Shown here: positions 23,931 through 35,981 of the stretch, piece by piece | Layout: each line of letters begins with the position of its first letter | Position numbering within the stretch: position 1 is the first letter of the stretch | Program-made: the position numbers and the translations under genes | The notes under the pieces: generated by a model | Seen by the model: the letters and a program-made list of their open reading frames with translations, nothing else | Databases searched by the model: none | Told to the model about the DNA's origin: nothing | Source of the DNA: Cryptomeria japonica | Taxonomy: Eukaryota; Streptophyta; Pinopsida; Cupressales; Cupressaceae | Assembly (NCBI RefSeq): GCF_030272615.1 | Contig: NC_081414.1 | Span: 310,943,664-311,007,663 of the forward strand | DNA: 64,000 nt | Direction: 5' to 3'

Positions 23931-24563
23931 CCCATAATAAGAGACATTTAAATTTTAAAGATGTGCAAACTGCAATAGTTTGAGATAACTATTGAATATA
24001 ATGTTAATATTATTTGTAATTAAATATGTGCAATAGTTTGAGATAACTATTAAATATAATATTAATATTATTTGTAAAAATTTGAAATTCAAAAATAGTA
24101 TAAAACATGAAACTTAGATTCTAGAATAAAACAAATAACTAAATAAAAATATAAATTTTGATATACAATTTGAAAGGTAAAAGTTTAATATAAAAAAGAA
24201 AACATTCAATAATAAATCTAAAATATTAATTTAAAGTTTAACAAAATTCTTTGAAAATATGTTTACGATATATAATTTTAAAAAATAGTTTAAAAATATA
24301 TATAAATGTACAACATAAATTTAGTGTATTAATTTAAAAAAATGTGCAGTCCTCAACCTGTTAAGGTGAGCAAATTTGGAAAGTACAAATGCCAAGGTGG
24401 CGATTAATTGTTGCAGAAGGAGTTGTTTGCGACATGTCGCACGAATGGAGGAAGGGGAGGATGGCAGGAAATTTTTTTCTTGATCTCATGGCATTAATGC
24501 CTTATCATGCACATTCATTACTTGACCTATAAGAGTTAAGACAGAGGCAGAATTTATTACCTT
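23931..24563. other. AT-rich intergenic DNA with a 57-base direct repeat
   Basis: The segment around GCAATAGTTTGAGATAACTA (23972) is repeated 57 bases later at 24029. The rest is A/T-rich without coding signal until the ATG at 24564. GTTAAG|GTGAGC near 24361 could be a leader-intron donor for the next gene, but this is weak. Confidence 0.6.
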
Positions 24564-25378
24564 ATGATCTATGTACCAGTTTTTGCTTTGAAGCAGAACA
24601 AATCTGTAGTTCGTAGAATCGTGGCTTCTGTAAGACATTTTTTGCAGGAAGTGCTTTTGAAATTGCAGGTGACCATGGAGGCCAATTTCACACTTCTAAC
24701 AGACAAGAAGTTGGTGCCCTTTTTGGGCAAAGTATCTGATAAACAAATGCAAGGACTATTCAAGTTTAAGGAGGAGAAGTTATGGGTGGCAACTTGACTA
24801 ATGCTTGTGGAGGAGGTGGCACATATCATTCACCGGTATCAAACTAACATGGAGGTTTACTCTCTGATTCTGGCATGGTCCTGTGAATTCGAACCGAAGG
24901 TGGAAAAGGTAAAACTCACATTGGTCAAATTGATTGATGGGGATTTTTTGATTAACCTGGATTCAATCTTGGAGTGGGTGGTGCCGGGAGTTGGCATTCG
25001 AATTAAGGGGATGACCAAGATGAATTACTTCCTTTTATTCATGGCCAAGAGGATGAAATCAAATACTAGTGCCGTGAACGTGCCTGAGTGGGGTGGGAAG
25101 CAATGAAATTCTTTATGAAATTAACTAGGGTGGATGAAGTCCTAAAGGCTTTGCACGTGGTGGCAAGGATGGAGGTTGGTAGGGAATTCAGAGATAGGGC
25201 TCAAGAAGGAAGGGTCATATAGCTATTGGCAAGCTTGGAGGGCGACCCCGACTTCGGGTGCCTAAATTGCATTCCAAAAATGAAAGCTGAAGTGGCAAAA
25301 GGGAAAGACAAAGCATCGACCTCTGAGGAGGGAAGGGACTAGGAGGAGGCGACCCAGGGGGACAGTGAGACTGAGTGA
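24564..25378 (+). pseudogene. Unrecognised decayed gene X
   Basis: An ATG frame of about 270 codons with a stop at 24795, one frameshift near 25100 (GGK|AMKFFMKLTRVDEVLKAL) and stops near 25218 and 25340. Composition is that of a real soluble protein: an N-terminal VVRRIVASVRHFLQEVLLK helix, EEKLWVAT, a VEEVAHIIHRYQTNMEVYSL stretch, DSILEWVVPGVGIRIKG, and a charged C-terminus (KGKDKASTSEEGRD). Codon and base use are richer in G than the AT-rich surroundings. I do not recognise a domain. It lies between the TCCGGG array and another unknown gene on the opposite strand, possibly cargo of the same large element, but this is inference. Confidence 0.45.
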
Positions 25379-26028
25379 GTGGCCTATCGACAATGAACTG
25401 GGTTTTTTGTCTTCTTGTTATAAGCTGTGGGCAATATGGTTTTCTCTCTATCTGCATTTATGCATGAATGACTGCAAATTTTGTATCTTGAAACTGTTGA
25501 ATTAATAGAATGAAAAAACCTTTATCGTTAAACTTTTGTATCTTGAAACTTTTGAAAGTTTGTATTTTGAATGAGTGTATATTTATAAAATTATAATCAA
25601 CCATATTCAATGTACAAATAATTAATGGAATGAACTAATTTTTTTTTTATAGCATTACATAAAAAAGATCACAGTATTAAATTGATTTCCATTGTTTAAC
25701 AAATAATTGAAATAACGTACCTCATATACAAAAAGCATTTGAAAGAAATTAATTAATAAAAATGAAATAGAATCATAGAAAGCATTTTTATATCCATAAG
25801 ACTGTAAGAGGCAAACTGAAACAAACTGGAATTTGAAAAATTATCATTAATATTTATGCTTTTTAAATTTACAATTTTTTCATCTGAGACTTGAGTCCCC
25901 CCAAAACTTAAAAACCAAAATGAGTGAGCCATTGTCAGTCAGCCTGTTAGGGTTTGAGGACATAGGAAAAAAAAACTACAGGCGGGCGGGGCTAGGGCAT
26001 AGGTAGTGGAATTGTTTACAATTTTGCC
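25379..26028. other. Intergenic, no gene seen
   Basis: AT-rich, with a repeated TTTGTATCTTGAAACT word near 25480 and 25530 and a short G-rich patch at 25980-25992. No open frame of note. Confidence 0.6.
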
Positions 26029-26602
26029 CTAAGAATCTGGCCCTCCTTCCATGTAGAATTCGTCAGACAAAATAAGCTAAGAGAATTCTTCAAGCCACAT
26101 GTAGTTTGGAAAGTGGTCCAGGAGGAACCATTTCCGGAGGAAGCCCCTGCTAATCCACGTCCATTTTTTGTGATGCGTCAGCTACTCCGCATTTAGGTTT
26201 AGGAGAAATGGTTGCCTGGCCACTGGCACTGCTTGGTCAGGGAGGAGAAGCTTGGATAATTCACTCGCCCAAGGGATCCCCACCCCTACTTCTGCAATGA
26301 CGACAAGAGTAATGTCATCTCCAAGGAAGTCTTCCTTAAAAACCTTCCTCAACAGCATCAACATATCCACCTTGTCTCCTGCTAGGTCCAGAAGAGACGC
26401 TAAGAAGCGGGATAATGTCTGTGTTAACACGGTACCTATTTTCATTTTGCAGAAACTCTCTACCTAGCACCATCCACACAGCCTCATTGGTGAATGACCC
26501 AACCTCATTGTAGACTGATTCGAGGGTTGGGTTTCTAACAAAGCCTAGAAAGGCCCTCTTGTCCTCTGCATAAATGCTTCTCAAGCGGATGGGAGTGTCC
26601 AT
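26029..26602 (-). pseudogene. Unrecognised decayed gene Y
   Basis: Starts at the ATG complementary to 26600-26602 (MDTPIRLRSIYAEDKRAFLG). Joined across one frameshift near 26440 it reads about 190 codons: NPTLESVYNEVGSFTNEAVW, VLTQTLSRFLASLLDLAGDK, KVFKEDFLGDDITLVVIAEV, GVGIPWASELSKLLLPDQAV, then a stop near 26190 and a W-rich tail. It looks like a helical soluble protein with a hydrophobic strand. I cannot name it. Its start faces the small ORF at 26710 across about 110 bases, so the two may share a promoter region. Confidence 0.45.
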
Positions 26603-26709
26603 CTTGAGAAAACAGATTAACAAATTAAACAACTTGAGCCTATACACCTAAAATACCATGAGCTGAAGCTCTGACGATTTAAATACCAAATGGAAAAAGC
26701 TAATTGAAG

Positions 26710-26928
26710 ATGAAAGAAGCAGAGATCGTATATAAATTGTTGAAGCTCTTGATTGTAATAATTACTTCTTTAACCGTATTAACTGCTATAATTTTTTTTA
26801 AATCTTTCGTATCTCTGCGAATCTTTCCCATAAATGCACTATTGTGCAAAAATGGAAACAGCTATGAACCAGTACCAAATTGGCAAGTATCACATTGGAA
26901 GTCATGGGGACATAGTGGATTGCCGTAA
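26710..26928 (+). CDS. Small ORF with a membrane segment, possible first exon
   Basis: An ATG frame of 72 codons. Residues about 10-32 (KLLIVIITSLTVLTAIIFF) would make an N-terminal membrane anchor; the rest is polar with WQVSHWKSWGHS. Immediately before the stop, TTGCC|GTAAGTTAA resembles a plant splice donor, so this may be a first exon whose continuation I cannot find. It may also be chance. Confidence 0.25.
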   Translation: MKEAEIVYKLLKLLIVIITSLTVLTAIIFFKSFVSLRIFPINALLCKNGNSYEPVPNWQVSHWKSWGHSGLP

Positions 26929-26989
26929 GTTAATAGATATATATTAAATGAACAAAATTATCGATCGTGATTCGTGACATTTGATACAT

Positions 26990-27870
26990 GTTTATTGAAT
27001 CCAATTCCATTCCGGGCACTTTCTGGTGAGCTATGTTCTCTTCAGAAAATTGGGCCGAAATAAAACTTCAGCCATTGATCTACGATCATTGAACGGTTTA
27101 AAATCATTGATAGATTTTAGGTATGTGTCACCCTTCACGTGTCAAAGAGGCCGTGCTTATTGATACATCGTGTAGAGTCCAGACTCATTGTATTATGAAT
27201 TTATGTGATGTGATGTGCCTTGTCTATTAATGGCAATGAATTCATGAAATCGCTAATAAATTATATATTTTTTCATAAATAACAAAATATTCGCCAATAC
27301 ATTTAAATAATTTTCAAGCAGTGGATAAAAATTGCCAATACATTTAAATAATTTTTCCTTCGGAGTAAAATTTTTCGCTCATACAATTATATATTTGTTC
27401 CTTTTAACAAAAAATATTCGCCTCCCACAATAAATATTTCCCCATAGAACAAGGTATTATTCTCCAGAAATTTATGGAATTATCGTACCTTAGAAAAAAA
27501 TCGCCAATGCAAAATAATTTTTTTTCCTATTTTAAATTTTTTTTTTGCCATCGATATGAAAATTTCCCCCCGAAAATAAAGTCCGATTCGCCAGGATTTT
27601 ACACATTTGCCTGAGGGGTGGTTTCTTAAAGTTATCCCTGCCTTGGATCCCAAAGTCTTATAGATAAAAACTTTAGGGATTTTGGGTTTTCAGAAACCTG
27701 AAGTTCTGAAGACACACGAAAAGAAATGAAAGGGGAACAGAGACACTTTGGGGTTTCGAGATCCCAAAACTCTGAAGAGGAAACATAAAGGAAAGGAGAC
27801 AAAGAGAAAAGAAAGCACTCTAGAGTTTCAGGATCTCGAAACTCTGAAGGGACAAAAGGGAAAACAAAAC
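26990..27870. repeat. Second block of TCCGGG, ATTCGCC and GATCC repeats
   Basis: Three repeat families already seen elsewhere lie side by side: a diverged TCCGGG unit (26995-27130, with CCATTCCGGGC and AGCCATTGATCTACG), an ATTCGCC cluster (27290, 27417, 27504, 27585), and GATCC-type minisatellite words (27645-27850, e.g. TTTCGAGATCCCAAAACTCT). No coding sequence. The blocks may mark the end of a large element that began near 11080. Confidence 0.6.
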
Positions 27871-28847
27871 CAAACAAAGGGCAAATAGGAAAAAGTGGGG
27901 GACCCTCATTTACTAAGCAGAAATGGAGAGGGCGAGTATGCAGGGCATAACAGGGAGGAGATATGTTATTTATACCATTGATTCCCACATAGTCTATGTA
28001 ATCTTTTTTTTGGTCATAGTAAAATTGGAGCTACCCCCTACTAGCAATACTCCCCCTCCCCCACCCCCTTGCCTCCCCCCCCCCAAAAAAAAGGAATTAT
28101 TGAATTTATTTTATGAACTTTAAAATTATATTTAATTGTATCATTTTATGTTTCTATATGATTTATTTTTAAATGTTTTATTAATTTCTTTGATGTTTAT
28201 ATAAATATTAGAAACCAACCACTTCATGCAAATTTCAAAGAGCTTTTTTACCATCTAAATTATCTACAATCATTATTGCATGAATAGCGCTATCAAGTAG
28301 GTCTTAAATTTTATTATATATTTGTCTTCATAATAATTTAAAATTAAATTCAATAGTATCATTTTATGTTTTAATATAATAATTTATTTTAATATATTTG
28401 TGTTCTATTGAAATATGAAGTTTAATACAAATCATACTATGTATAACACAATAAATTCTTAAACTCCAACTAAACCCTAAACTTACAAAAAACCAATAAT
28501 AAACAAAAAGTAAACCAATTCAAAATAATTCCAAAATACAACAACAACCACCTCTACACCCTTATAATATTAATAGATTCTAACTATTAGCTTTATATGT
28601 ATATTTTTTTAGTACAAAATAAAACTCCCTACTCATACCTTTACTCTTATTATATTACTATTACTATTGTATTTCAACCCTTATGATACAATTTTTAAAT
28701 TTAAATTAATATCTTATTTAATAAATATGATGTAGCCTACAAAATCTTTTGAATTTTTGTTCTATTATATTACTATTTCTATTTATATTTCAAACCTTAT
28801 GATATAATTTTGCAATTTAAATTAATATTTTTTTTGTTTACTAGATA
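27871..28847. other. AT-rich non-coding DNA with a C-rich tract
   Basis: A C-rich run lies at 28047-28084, followed by A8. The remainder is A/T-rich, with CTAAACCCTAAAC once near 28475. No gene visible. It abuts the Helitron gene start and may hold its 5' end, which I could not define. Confidence 0.55.
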
Positions 28848-29972
28848 TGTTGTGGCTTAAGAGAAATTTTAAATCTGATGAACAAAATAAACAATATCAA
28901 AGAGAGTATCAAAGACAATCAAAAATGAAAAAGAGAACAAATGATAGATGCAGAGAAAGAAGAGCAGAGAAAGCGAAGGAATGAAGCAGATAGAGAAAGA
29001 TATGCCTGCAGAAAATTACAAATATCAATACAACAATTACAAAGGGGAGGACTACAAAACATAGATATTGATGAATTTGAACAAACAATTACATAGCAAG
29101 CGAATCATATCAATAGAAAAAATCAAACTGCTACTAACAACACAAATATAAATATAGAGAAAATTACATCTGAACAACGACATATCTCTCAGTTAATATT
29201 TCACATACTTGGTAAGATAGAGAACAACAACAAATTCAATTTTGTTCCCAATCCAACACACCAAACAATACTAATCCAAACGTATTACTTGCCACTGAAT
29301 TTAAAAAAAATTTAGTCTATATTTTATAATCATTTAGATACATCTAATTCCACATCAATGTGTTATATTGTGAAGAGTTTAATGTGGGAATCAAAGTTTT
29401 TACAATTTAGAACAACCCAACAATAAATCCAATGGAAATGATTGAGAGGTCAATGATTGGTGCATCTTTTATTAATGAATACGCTACATCAAGACTACTT
29501 GATATGGCATTCCCAACTTTATTTCTTATTGGTTAATGTGATTGGTTAGAACCTCGACTTGCATTTGTATGAATATGTCAAACATATGATATGATATAGA
29601 GAAATCGATTTGGACAACATCCACAGTTTGATTATTATGTGACAAATATGATCATGAGACATTACGCACAAACATCAATTGTAGTTTTTATCAAAAGAGG
29701 TTTTCATGAAATGTCAATCACTATAATGGAGCTTCATGATCATATGGAAAGTATGTCACAATCACATCTAGCAAATAGATTGATGTGATTTGGAACTTAT
29801 TTAAGGGGTACATGATCATATTAGACCAAATGTTGTGTAGAACTAAAAGACACATGACACCAAATTAGAACACCAACAACATTCTTCACAATAGTGCAAC
29901 TGATTTGTATTGGCCAAATTTACATGCACTAATTCCAAGAACATCACCAATAGCTCCAGGAGAAGCACATGT
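28848..29972 (+). pseudogene. Helitron N-terminal (Helitron-like N) region
   Basis: Begins MLWLKRNFKSDEQNKQYQRE then an R/E-rich stretch typical of these proteins. Further down, in changing frames: LLDMAFPTLFLIG, FGQHPQFDYYVTNMIMRHYA, LMRFGTYLRGT and DLYWPNLHALIPRTSPIAPG, the standard sequence of Helitron-like N domains (W-P-x-L and P-G-E-A near the end). Many stops and at least four frameshifts. The frame is cut at 29972 by LTR element A and resumes at 41441. Confidence 0.8.
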
Positions 29973-30292
29973 TGTTAGATCATATTTAGCTATTACTTAT
30001 TTTTTAACAATTAGTTATGTTTTTTTGCTTAAGTTCACTTAGGAGTGCTTGCTTCTAATTTAGCTTTAGTGCATCTAGTTGAGATTTATTTAGCTCATTC
30101 TTGCACTTTAGTTTTTCTAAATTTAGCTTCATGATTTATTTATAAACACCTCATTGTACAATTTTAATTCATCCTATAATTTTGTATTCTTTTTTTTGAG
30201 TAATATAACATTCTTTTGTGTAGCTCTCATCTATGGAAGGTGTTTTTATTCATCGTTTCATCTTGTAGGTGCTTGCATTGCAAAATTAAACA
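29973..30292 (+). repeat. Element A 5' LTR
   Basis: TGTTAGATC... to ...AATTAAACA. It aligns along its length with 41105-41440, including the words TTTTTTGCTTAAGTTCAC, GTGCATCTAGTTGAG, ACCTCATTGTACAATT and CATCTTGTAGGTGCTTG, with several indels showing age. Confidence 0.85.
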
Positions 30293-32078
30293 TGGTATCG
30301 AAGTTTGATCTTTACTTCAATATGGTATTAGAGCACAAATTTCACAAACCCCTTCTCAAGTTTTGAGTGTTTTCTCTACTCGAAAGCATTGTAGGGTCAC
30401 ATTTTTTTTTTAATGGATTTAGAAGTGGACAATTTTTTTTATTATCTTTGGAACAAAACAAGCATCACCATCACATCTGTAACATCGAACAACCCTAAGA
30501 TTAATTGCCACTTTGTCAAAATCTGAGTAGTATAAATTTGGGGCCAATTTGGTTGAGGACACATTTTTCGAGGTGAGTTTTGTAGGTAGCTAAAAAAATT
30601 GGGCACTTTGGAGGAAAATGAAGGTCACCATCACACTCAAGAGACCTGAAAAACCATAAAATCACATGTCAATTTGTCAAAATCAGAGATCAACAAATTC
30701 TTTGCAAAGAAATTCAAAATTTTTCCATTTTTAGAAAGTTTTTGTTTTTTAGAAAGTTTCTATTTTTTGAAACTTACTACTTTCAACAACTTTCTATTTT
30801 CCAAAAGTTGTTTTTGTGAATTTTCCATTTTTGGGAATCCTTAATTGACATGTAGTTGGTTTTTTTGCCCATAACTTCGTCATACAGATTCCAAATTGGG
30901 TAAATGAGATATCGTCAAAAAGCATAATTCAACTCCAATCTAATTCTACAAGTGGTTTTGTTAGATTTTGCTCCTGGTCTTTGCTTAGATTTTGCTCTTG
31001 GTCTTTGCTATAGGCTATTGAGGTCAACATTCTTTTTCATGCTTTTAGGGCCATAATTTGGGCAAACAAACTCCATTTTTTTACTTCTGCATATCGCCAA
31101 AAAACCCTCAAAGTCACTATTCAAATCTGCTATTAGATTTTCCAAATTTTTCTCTAGGTAACTTTTATTCAGTCTTTTGTGTTTTCACTTCATGGCTGAT
31201 TACTTGGTCATTTTGGCTCCTTGAATCATTATATTTGTAGTGGATGGCTTCTCTTGGGTTGTGTTACATGTATTTGTGATACTTTTCCCTATTCGGGCAT
31301 TTTGAACATCCTTTTCATGCACTTATTTTCTTGTAGACACACTGAGATAAAGTGCCACTCTTGTGTATGGTTTTAAGAGATTTTGCACATTCTGTTGTGT
31401 CTTGTTTTGGACATGCATTGTATTATAAAGTTTCATGGGAGTTGTATAGTGCCTTTTGTTTTGTCATCACACCTTTGTCTGGTGAGTGTCCCTCCAAGAC
31501 AAAATAGAATTCTTGTGTTTCTTGTCCCATACATGTGTTCATTGGTTGTGCCTTTTTCAATTGCAGGTACCTTCTTGAGCATATTCAAATTCTCCTTCAT
31601 GCATTTCATGGCGACACACAGTTTCAGTGGATTTGTCATGCCTCTCCCTTGTCAACATTATGAGGGATTTCTATTGTTGGTGTTAATGCTTCCTTGATTT
31701 TGTCTTAAAGTTGACCTTCCATTAATTAATCAATGTTCTTCATACTATTGACAATTGCATTTTCAACTAGCAGTTTATTCTTGCAAGGTTTAGTGTTGTT
31801 GGGGTCACTTGTATAGATTCACATGCTATCGATATCTTTGACTAATAAATGTTTTGCCTTTGTTTTCCATCTAATTGTTTGAGTGGTATCATTGGGGGCA
31901 CTCATGAAAATTGTTGTCTTCTTAATCTTGATCATCATCTTGGTTGTAGAGGAAGTTATTCATTCAAAACTATAGTAATTATCATTCAACAGTTATCTGC
32001 AACTTATTTGTGCTTCAAGGATGTTCTTCATGTTCCTGTTCTTTTGGGATATTTTCTTGGAGGCTTCTTAGTCCTTCA

Positions 32079-32420
32079 TATTGGAGTTGAATGCTCAACC
32101 CTACAGCTCCGAAGATCACCTACAATCAAATACCTATCATGAAGCAAGAGAGAAGCAAATAGATATGGAGGCCAAAAGATGACTGATCTAGAAAGATAAA
32201 TCATATTGATTATCTAATGATTGAATGAATAATTACAAAGGGATCAATTCTTATAAAAGGATATCAAACCAAAAAGTAAAAACCCTAGATTGAGTAATTA
32301 ATAATGAATTAATTATTAATGTGCCTAAGTTTAGCTTAAGTGGAAATAAAGTAAAAGGTGACTTAATTATTAAATCAATATCATTTAATTAATTAAGTAA
32401 ATAACCTTATTACTCTAACA
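32079..32420 (-). repeat. Element B 3' LTR
   Basis: Minus strand TGTTAGAGTAATAAGG... to ...CTCCAATA. It contains AATTAATTATTAATTCATTA palindromic AT runs shared with the other copy. Confidence 0.92.
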
Positions 32421-35124
32421 TCCCCCCTTAAGATGAACTTAGGGAGAAACTAAAAAAACTAAGGACTAGATGCATGAAAGCAAATAATGGCTCTCGACAA
32501 CAAAGCCTGATGAGGTACACAAGTACAATGAAATCTTTGTAACGTGGAGAAAAGGAGAAAACCTTGTGGGAACAAAACTCCTCTCCAAGAAGAGAAACAA
32601 AATTGAAGACTAAGATTCCACTAAACAAGAATGTTCCAAAAGATAGGAACAAAAGATGAGCATGAAGAATCACTGAAGCATGGAGAAGTTGCAAACACTG
32701 TCGTAGAATGACTGTATGATGCTAAAATAAGAACCTCCTCTGAAACAAAAGATGATTAGGATCAAGAAGACATGAATTTGCATGAGTTCCCTCAATGACA
32801 CTACTTGAATCCAAATCAAATGGAAAACATAGGCAAAACATCTAGAACCCGAAGATACAGATGGCACAAGTACCAATAATCTAAAGAACTAATCAAGTGA
32901 AAAATGGAAGGTCTCCTCCAAAAATAGGAATGCAAGAGTGTCCATATGGTAAGTGTTCCATCTCACCGAAATCCTCGGGTAACCAGCCGCTACATCCACC
33001 TAGTACATAGGAACAAATATTGAATACATAGCTCACTCCAACACAAAACCAAGGAAGCATTAGCACCAACAGTAGAACCCCCCCCCATAATGCTAACAAG
33101 GGAGAGGTATGACAGGTACATTGAATCTGAAAGCCATAATGTAGTGCATGAAGAAGAACCAAGAACATCTAATTCTGCAAACATGAAAGTACAAGCAAAT
33201 ACAAAGGGTGTACAAACCAAGGCACACTCACATGAGAAAGGTATGAAGGAAAAACAAAGGCAAACCTCAAACCCCCACGACACTTTATATCATAGTGCGA
33301 GTACAATAAGGCACAAAAATGATGTGCAAGATCCCATAATACATGTTCAATACAAAAGCACCTCAGTGTGTTTAAAAAATAAAAAGTTCTTACAATGAAG
33401 TAAGTCTACTATTTGAAGGTATGAAGGGCCCACCAAAAATTCTACAAATCATGAAGGACTGGCATGCAAATAGTAAACCATGCCCATGCAAAAGGAGATC
33501 CACTACTGCATAGACCACATGCAAAGATATAATCTCAATTGATGCCAATCAAATGAAAATCTCCTACTCAAGAAGAGACCGCATGTGCAAAGTTAGATCA
33601 CCACTCAAAAAGACATCACTGCATGCAAACGACTTGAAATGGCATTGTTCACCATGCTTGGAAAATAAAAGCTTCTTGCGAACTTCCAATAGATGCAAGT
33701 GGAATTTGAAGAGTCATGAAAGAAAAATATCCATCCATTGCACAGTTGACTTAGTAAAACAAATGCCAAAGCATGCAAGAGGAAGATCAAGACGCCACCC
33801 AAAATAGACTTTTGACCCCATGCAAAGAGCTGCTTGTCAAAGAGAATTATTGAAAGCACAAAGTCATTGGTAAAATTGTAAAAATAGTCACCAACCACAA
33901 TGCAAAAAATCCCCCATGCTGAAATTTGGAAAGAACCAGAAATCAGAGCATGGGCTAAACAAAAGTCGCCTCACCATGCAGAAAGAAGGCTACCAACAGA
34001 GGTAAAATCCAAACAACTTCCAACTAAAAGGAACAAACTACCATGCATGCAAGGAAAAAAATGAGGTCGCTGGCATGAAAATTTCAGATGCAAAGAAAAT
34101 CTGCTTATGATCACCACAAGAGAGCCAAGTCGCTAAGTTGAAGAGAACAAATGTGAATAAAAATTGCCTCCACCAAAGTCGCTTAGAACCCAAGAATCTG
34201 TCCTAGGAACAAAAGAAAAACTACAGTGTATGCATGTCAAATCCACAATGCTATGAAAAAAAATCCACCTCTTGAAATGGTGTCGATACTGACAAAAAAA
34301 AATGACAAATGCATGGAGTTGATGGGCATGCAAACCAGACCACCACATGCAACATCCACCGTTTGAAGTGAAAGTCATCATGCACAATAACTTGAACCTC
34401 CACCATAGAAAATTGACACCTCCATGATAGCTTGCCAGATAAAAAGAGGAGGGCAGATGTGGGCATTGCATCCATCACCACAGAGAAATGAAACGTGTGT
34501 GCTTAGTCTTGTGAGCCGTAATCAAGAACATATTTTTTTGAAAACCAAAAAGGCTCACATTAAAGTGAAATTTTCTTGCTTGGCAAAGACCAAACCCAAA
34601 AAACCAATGCTGCCAAAAAGAGGTCGACCCTAGCAGCAAGTCAACAAGCCAATGAAGAGGGTCGCTAGATGCATGGGAAGACCAAACGCTAGCCCAAAAA
34701 AGAATACAAACTTTCTCCCCCCAAAAAATATGTCGCCAAATTGGAAAAAGATGCATGAACGAAAATTTATGTTGAGTTCTTAAAAAACAACAACGTCTAT
34801 GCAGTCACATGTTGTTGCTAGAAACCAAGAGTTCTCACAAAGACAAACAAAATCACTTGCAAAGGTATCAAACTTAAAAGTTGATGCAAATTTGCCCATG
34901 CATAAAATCGATCACCAGAAGACTCTCAAACAAGAAGATAAAAAGAATCCTACCAATGTTGGAAAAACCCCCAAATAGGAAACATGCAGCCTACAAACAG
35001 AGTCAGTGATGGCCTTCAACATTGATAAAATTTCCAAGCAAAATCTTGTTTGATCAGCATGCAAGCATGAACTTTTCACAACCTCCACAGGAAAATCATA
35101 GGAATTGCAAAAAACGCAAACCTT

Positions 35125-35910
35125 TTTTGGCAAATGCACACTCCAATGAGAAATTGTAGGTGATTGAAGGTTTTGTCATTGCTGGCAACCTTGCAATCAT
35201 ATGCTACTAGCAAGACAAATATACAGGCACCGGCAGCGATAGACTCTACATCGGCACACAAAACACCAACAGTGAAAGGAAGGATACCGACACCTTGGCC
35301 AACTTCAATTTTGTTTGAAATGTATTTTGTAATTAATTGTAAAATCATTGTAAACCGACATGGCGAGTTGTAAATATGACTCATATATGTATGAGATAAT
35401 TTTGTAATAGGAAATATGTGAAAGAGGATGCGAGATAAGCAGACCTAATATGCGAAATATTGGTTAAGGATTTATGTTGTAGCAGAGCTTAAACCGGTAT
35501 TGAATTTGGCATAGCAGATGCTAATCTGAAGCAGTACAAGACATTGGATTAGTATAATCCATTTTTGTAAGTCAGTGTGACTTCTTTTGTAATTGAGTAG
35601 TGAGCTCTAGGCACTTGGCCTTTCTGCATGTGCAGGCCCCTATTGTAAGAGTAATATTCCCTTATTGGCCAGTAAGCGAATATTGTGGGTCACAAATCCC
35701 ACCGAGGTTTTTCTCACATTGGTTTTCCTCATTAAAATACTGTGTTATGGTGTGCTTCTCATGTGGTTACTGTTATTCTTGTTTACTGCATTATTTCTAG
35801 TTTACCGATACACAATTTTAATATGCTTTTCATGTTTTAAGTCAAGTAAATTTATTAATTGGTTAGATACTAATTCACCCCCCCTCTCAGTATCTTTGGA
35901 AATCCTAACA
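35125..35910 (+). repeat. Element C 5' LTR (786 bp)
   Basis: Begins TTTTGGCAAATGCACAC (the other copy has TGTTGGCAAATGC) and ends GGAAATCCTAACA. A C-rich run and CTCTCAGTATC lie 30 bases before its end. Compared with the 3' LTR it carries scattered substitutions and a small extra segment near 35515-35535. Confidence 0.93.
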
Positions 35911-35981
35911 ATTGGTATCAAAGCTTGGTCCTCTATTTTCAAAAGCCTAACAGCTTGAGGAAGATCTTGTCACCGGTAGAG

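Noticed and set aside
24564-26602. Endogenous viral sequence as the source of genes X and Y
   Set aside because: No polymerase, nucleocapsid or other viral motif could be pointed to; left as unrecognised.
34133-34756. Minus-strand ORFs inside element B that might be its gag
   Set aside because: Trp/Phe/Cys-rich random-looking translation, no zinc knuckle or capsid-like block, no continuity in a second frame.
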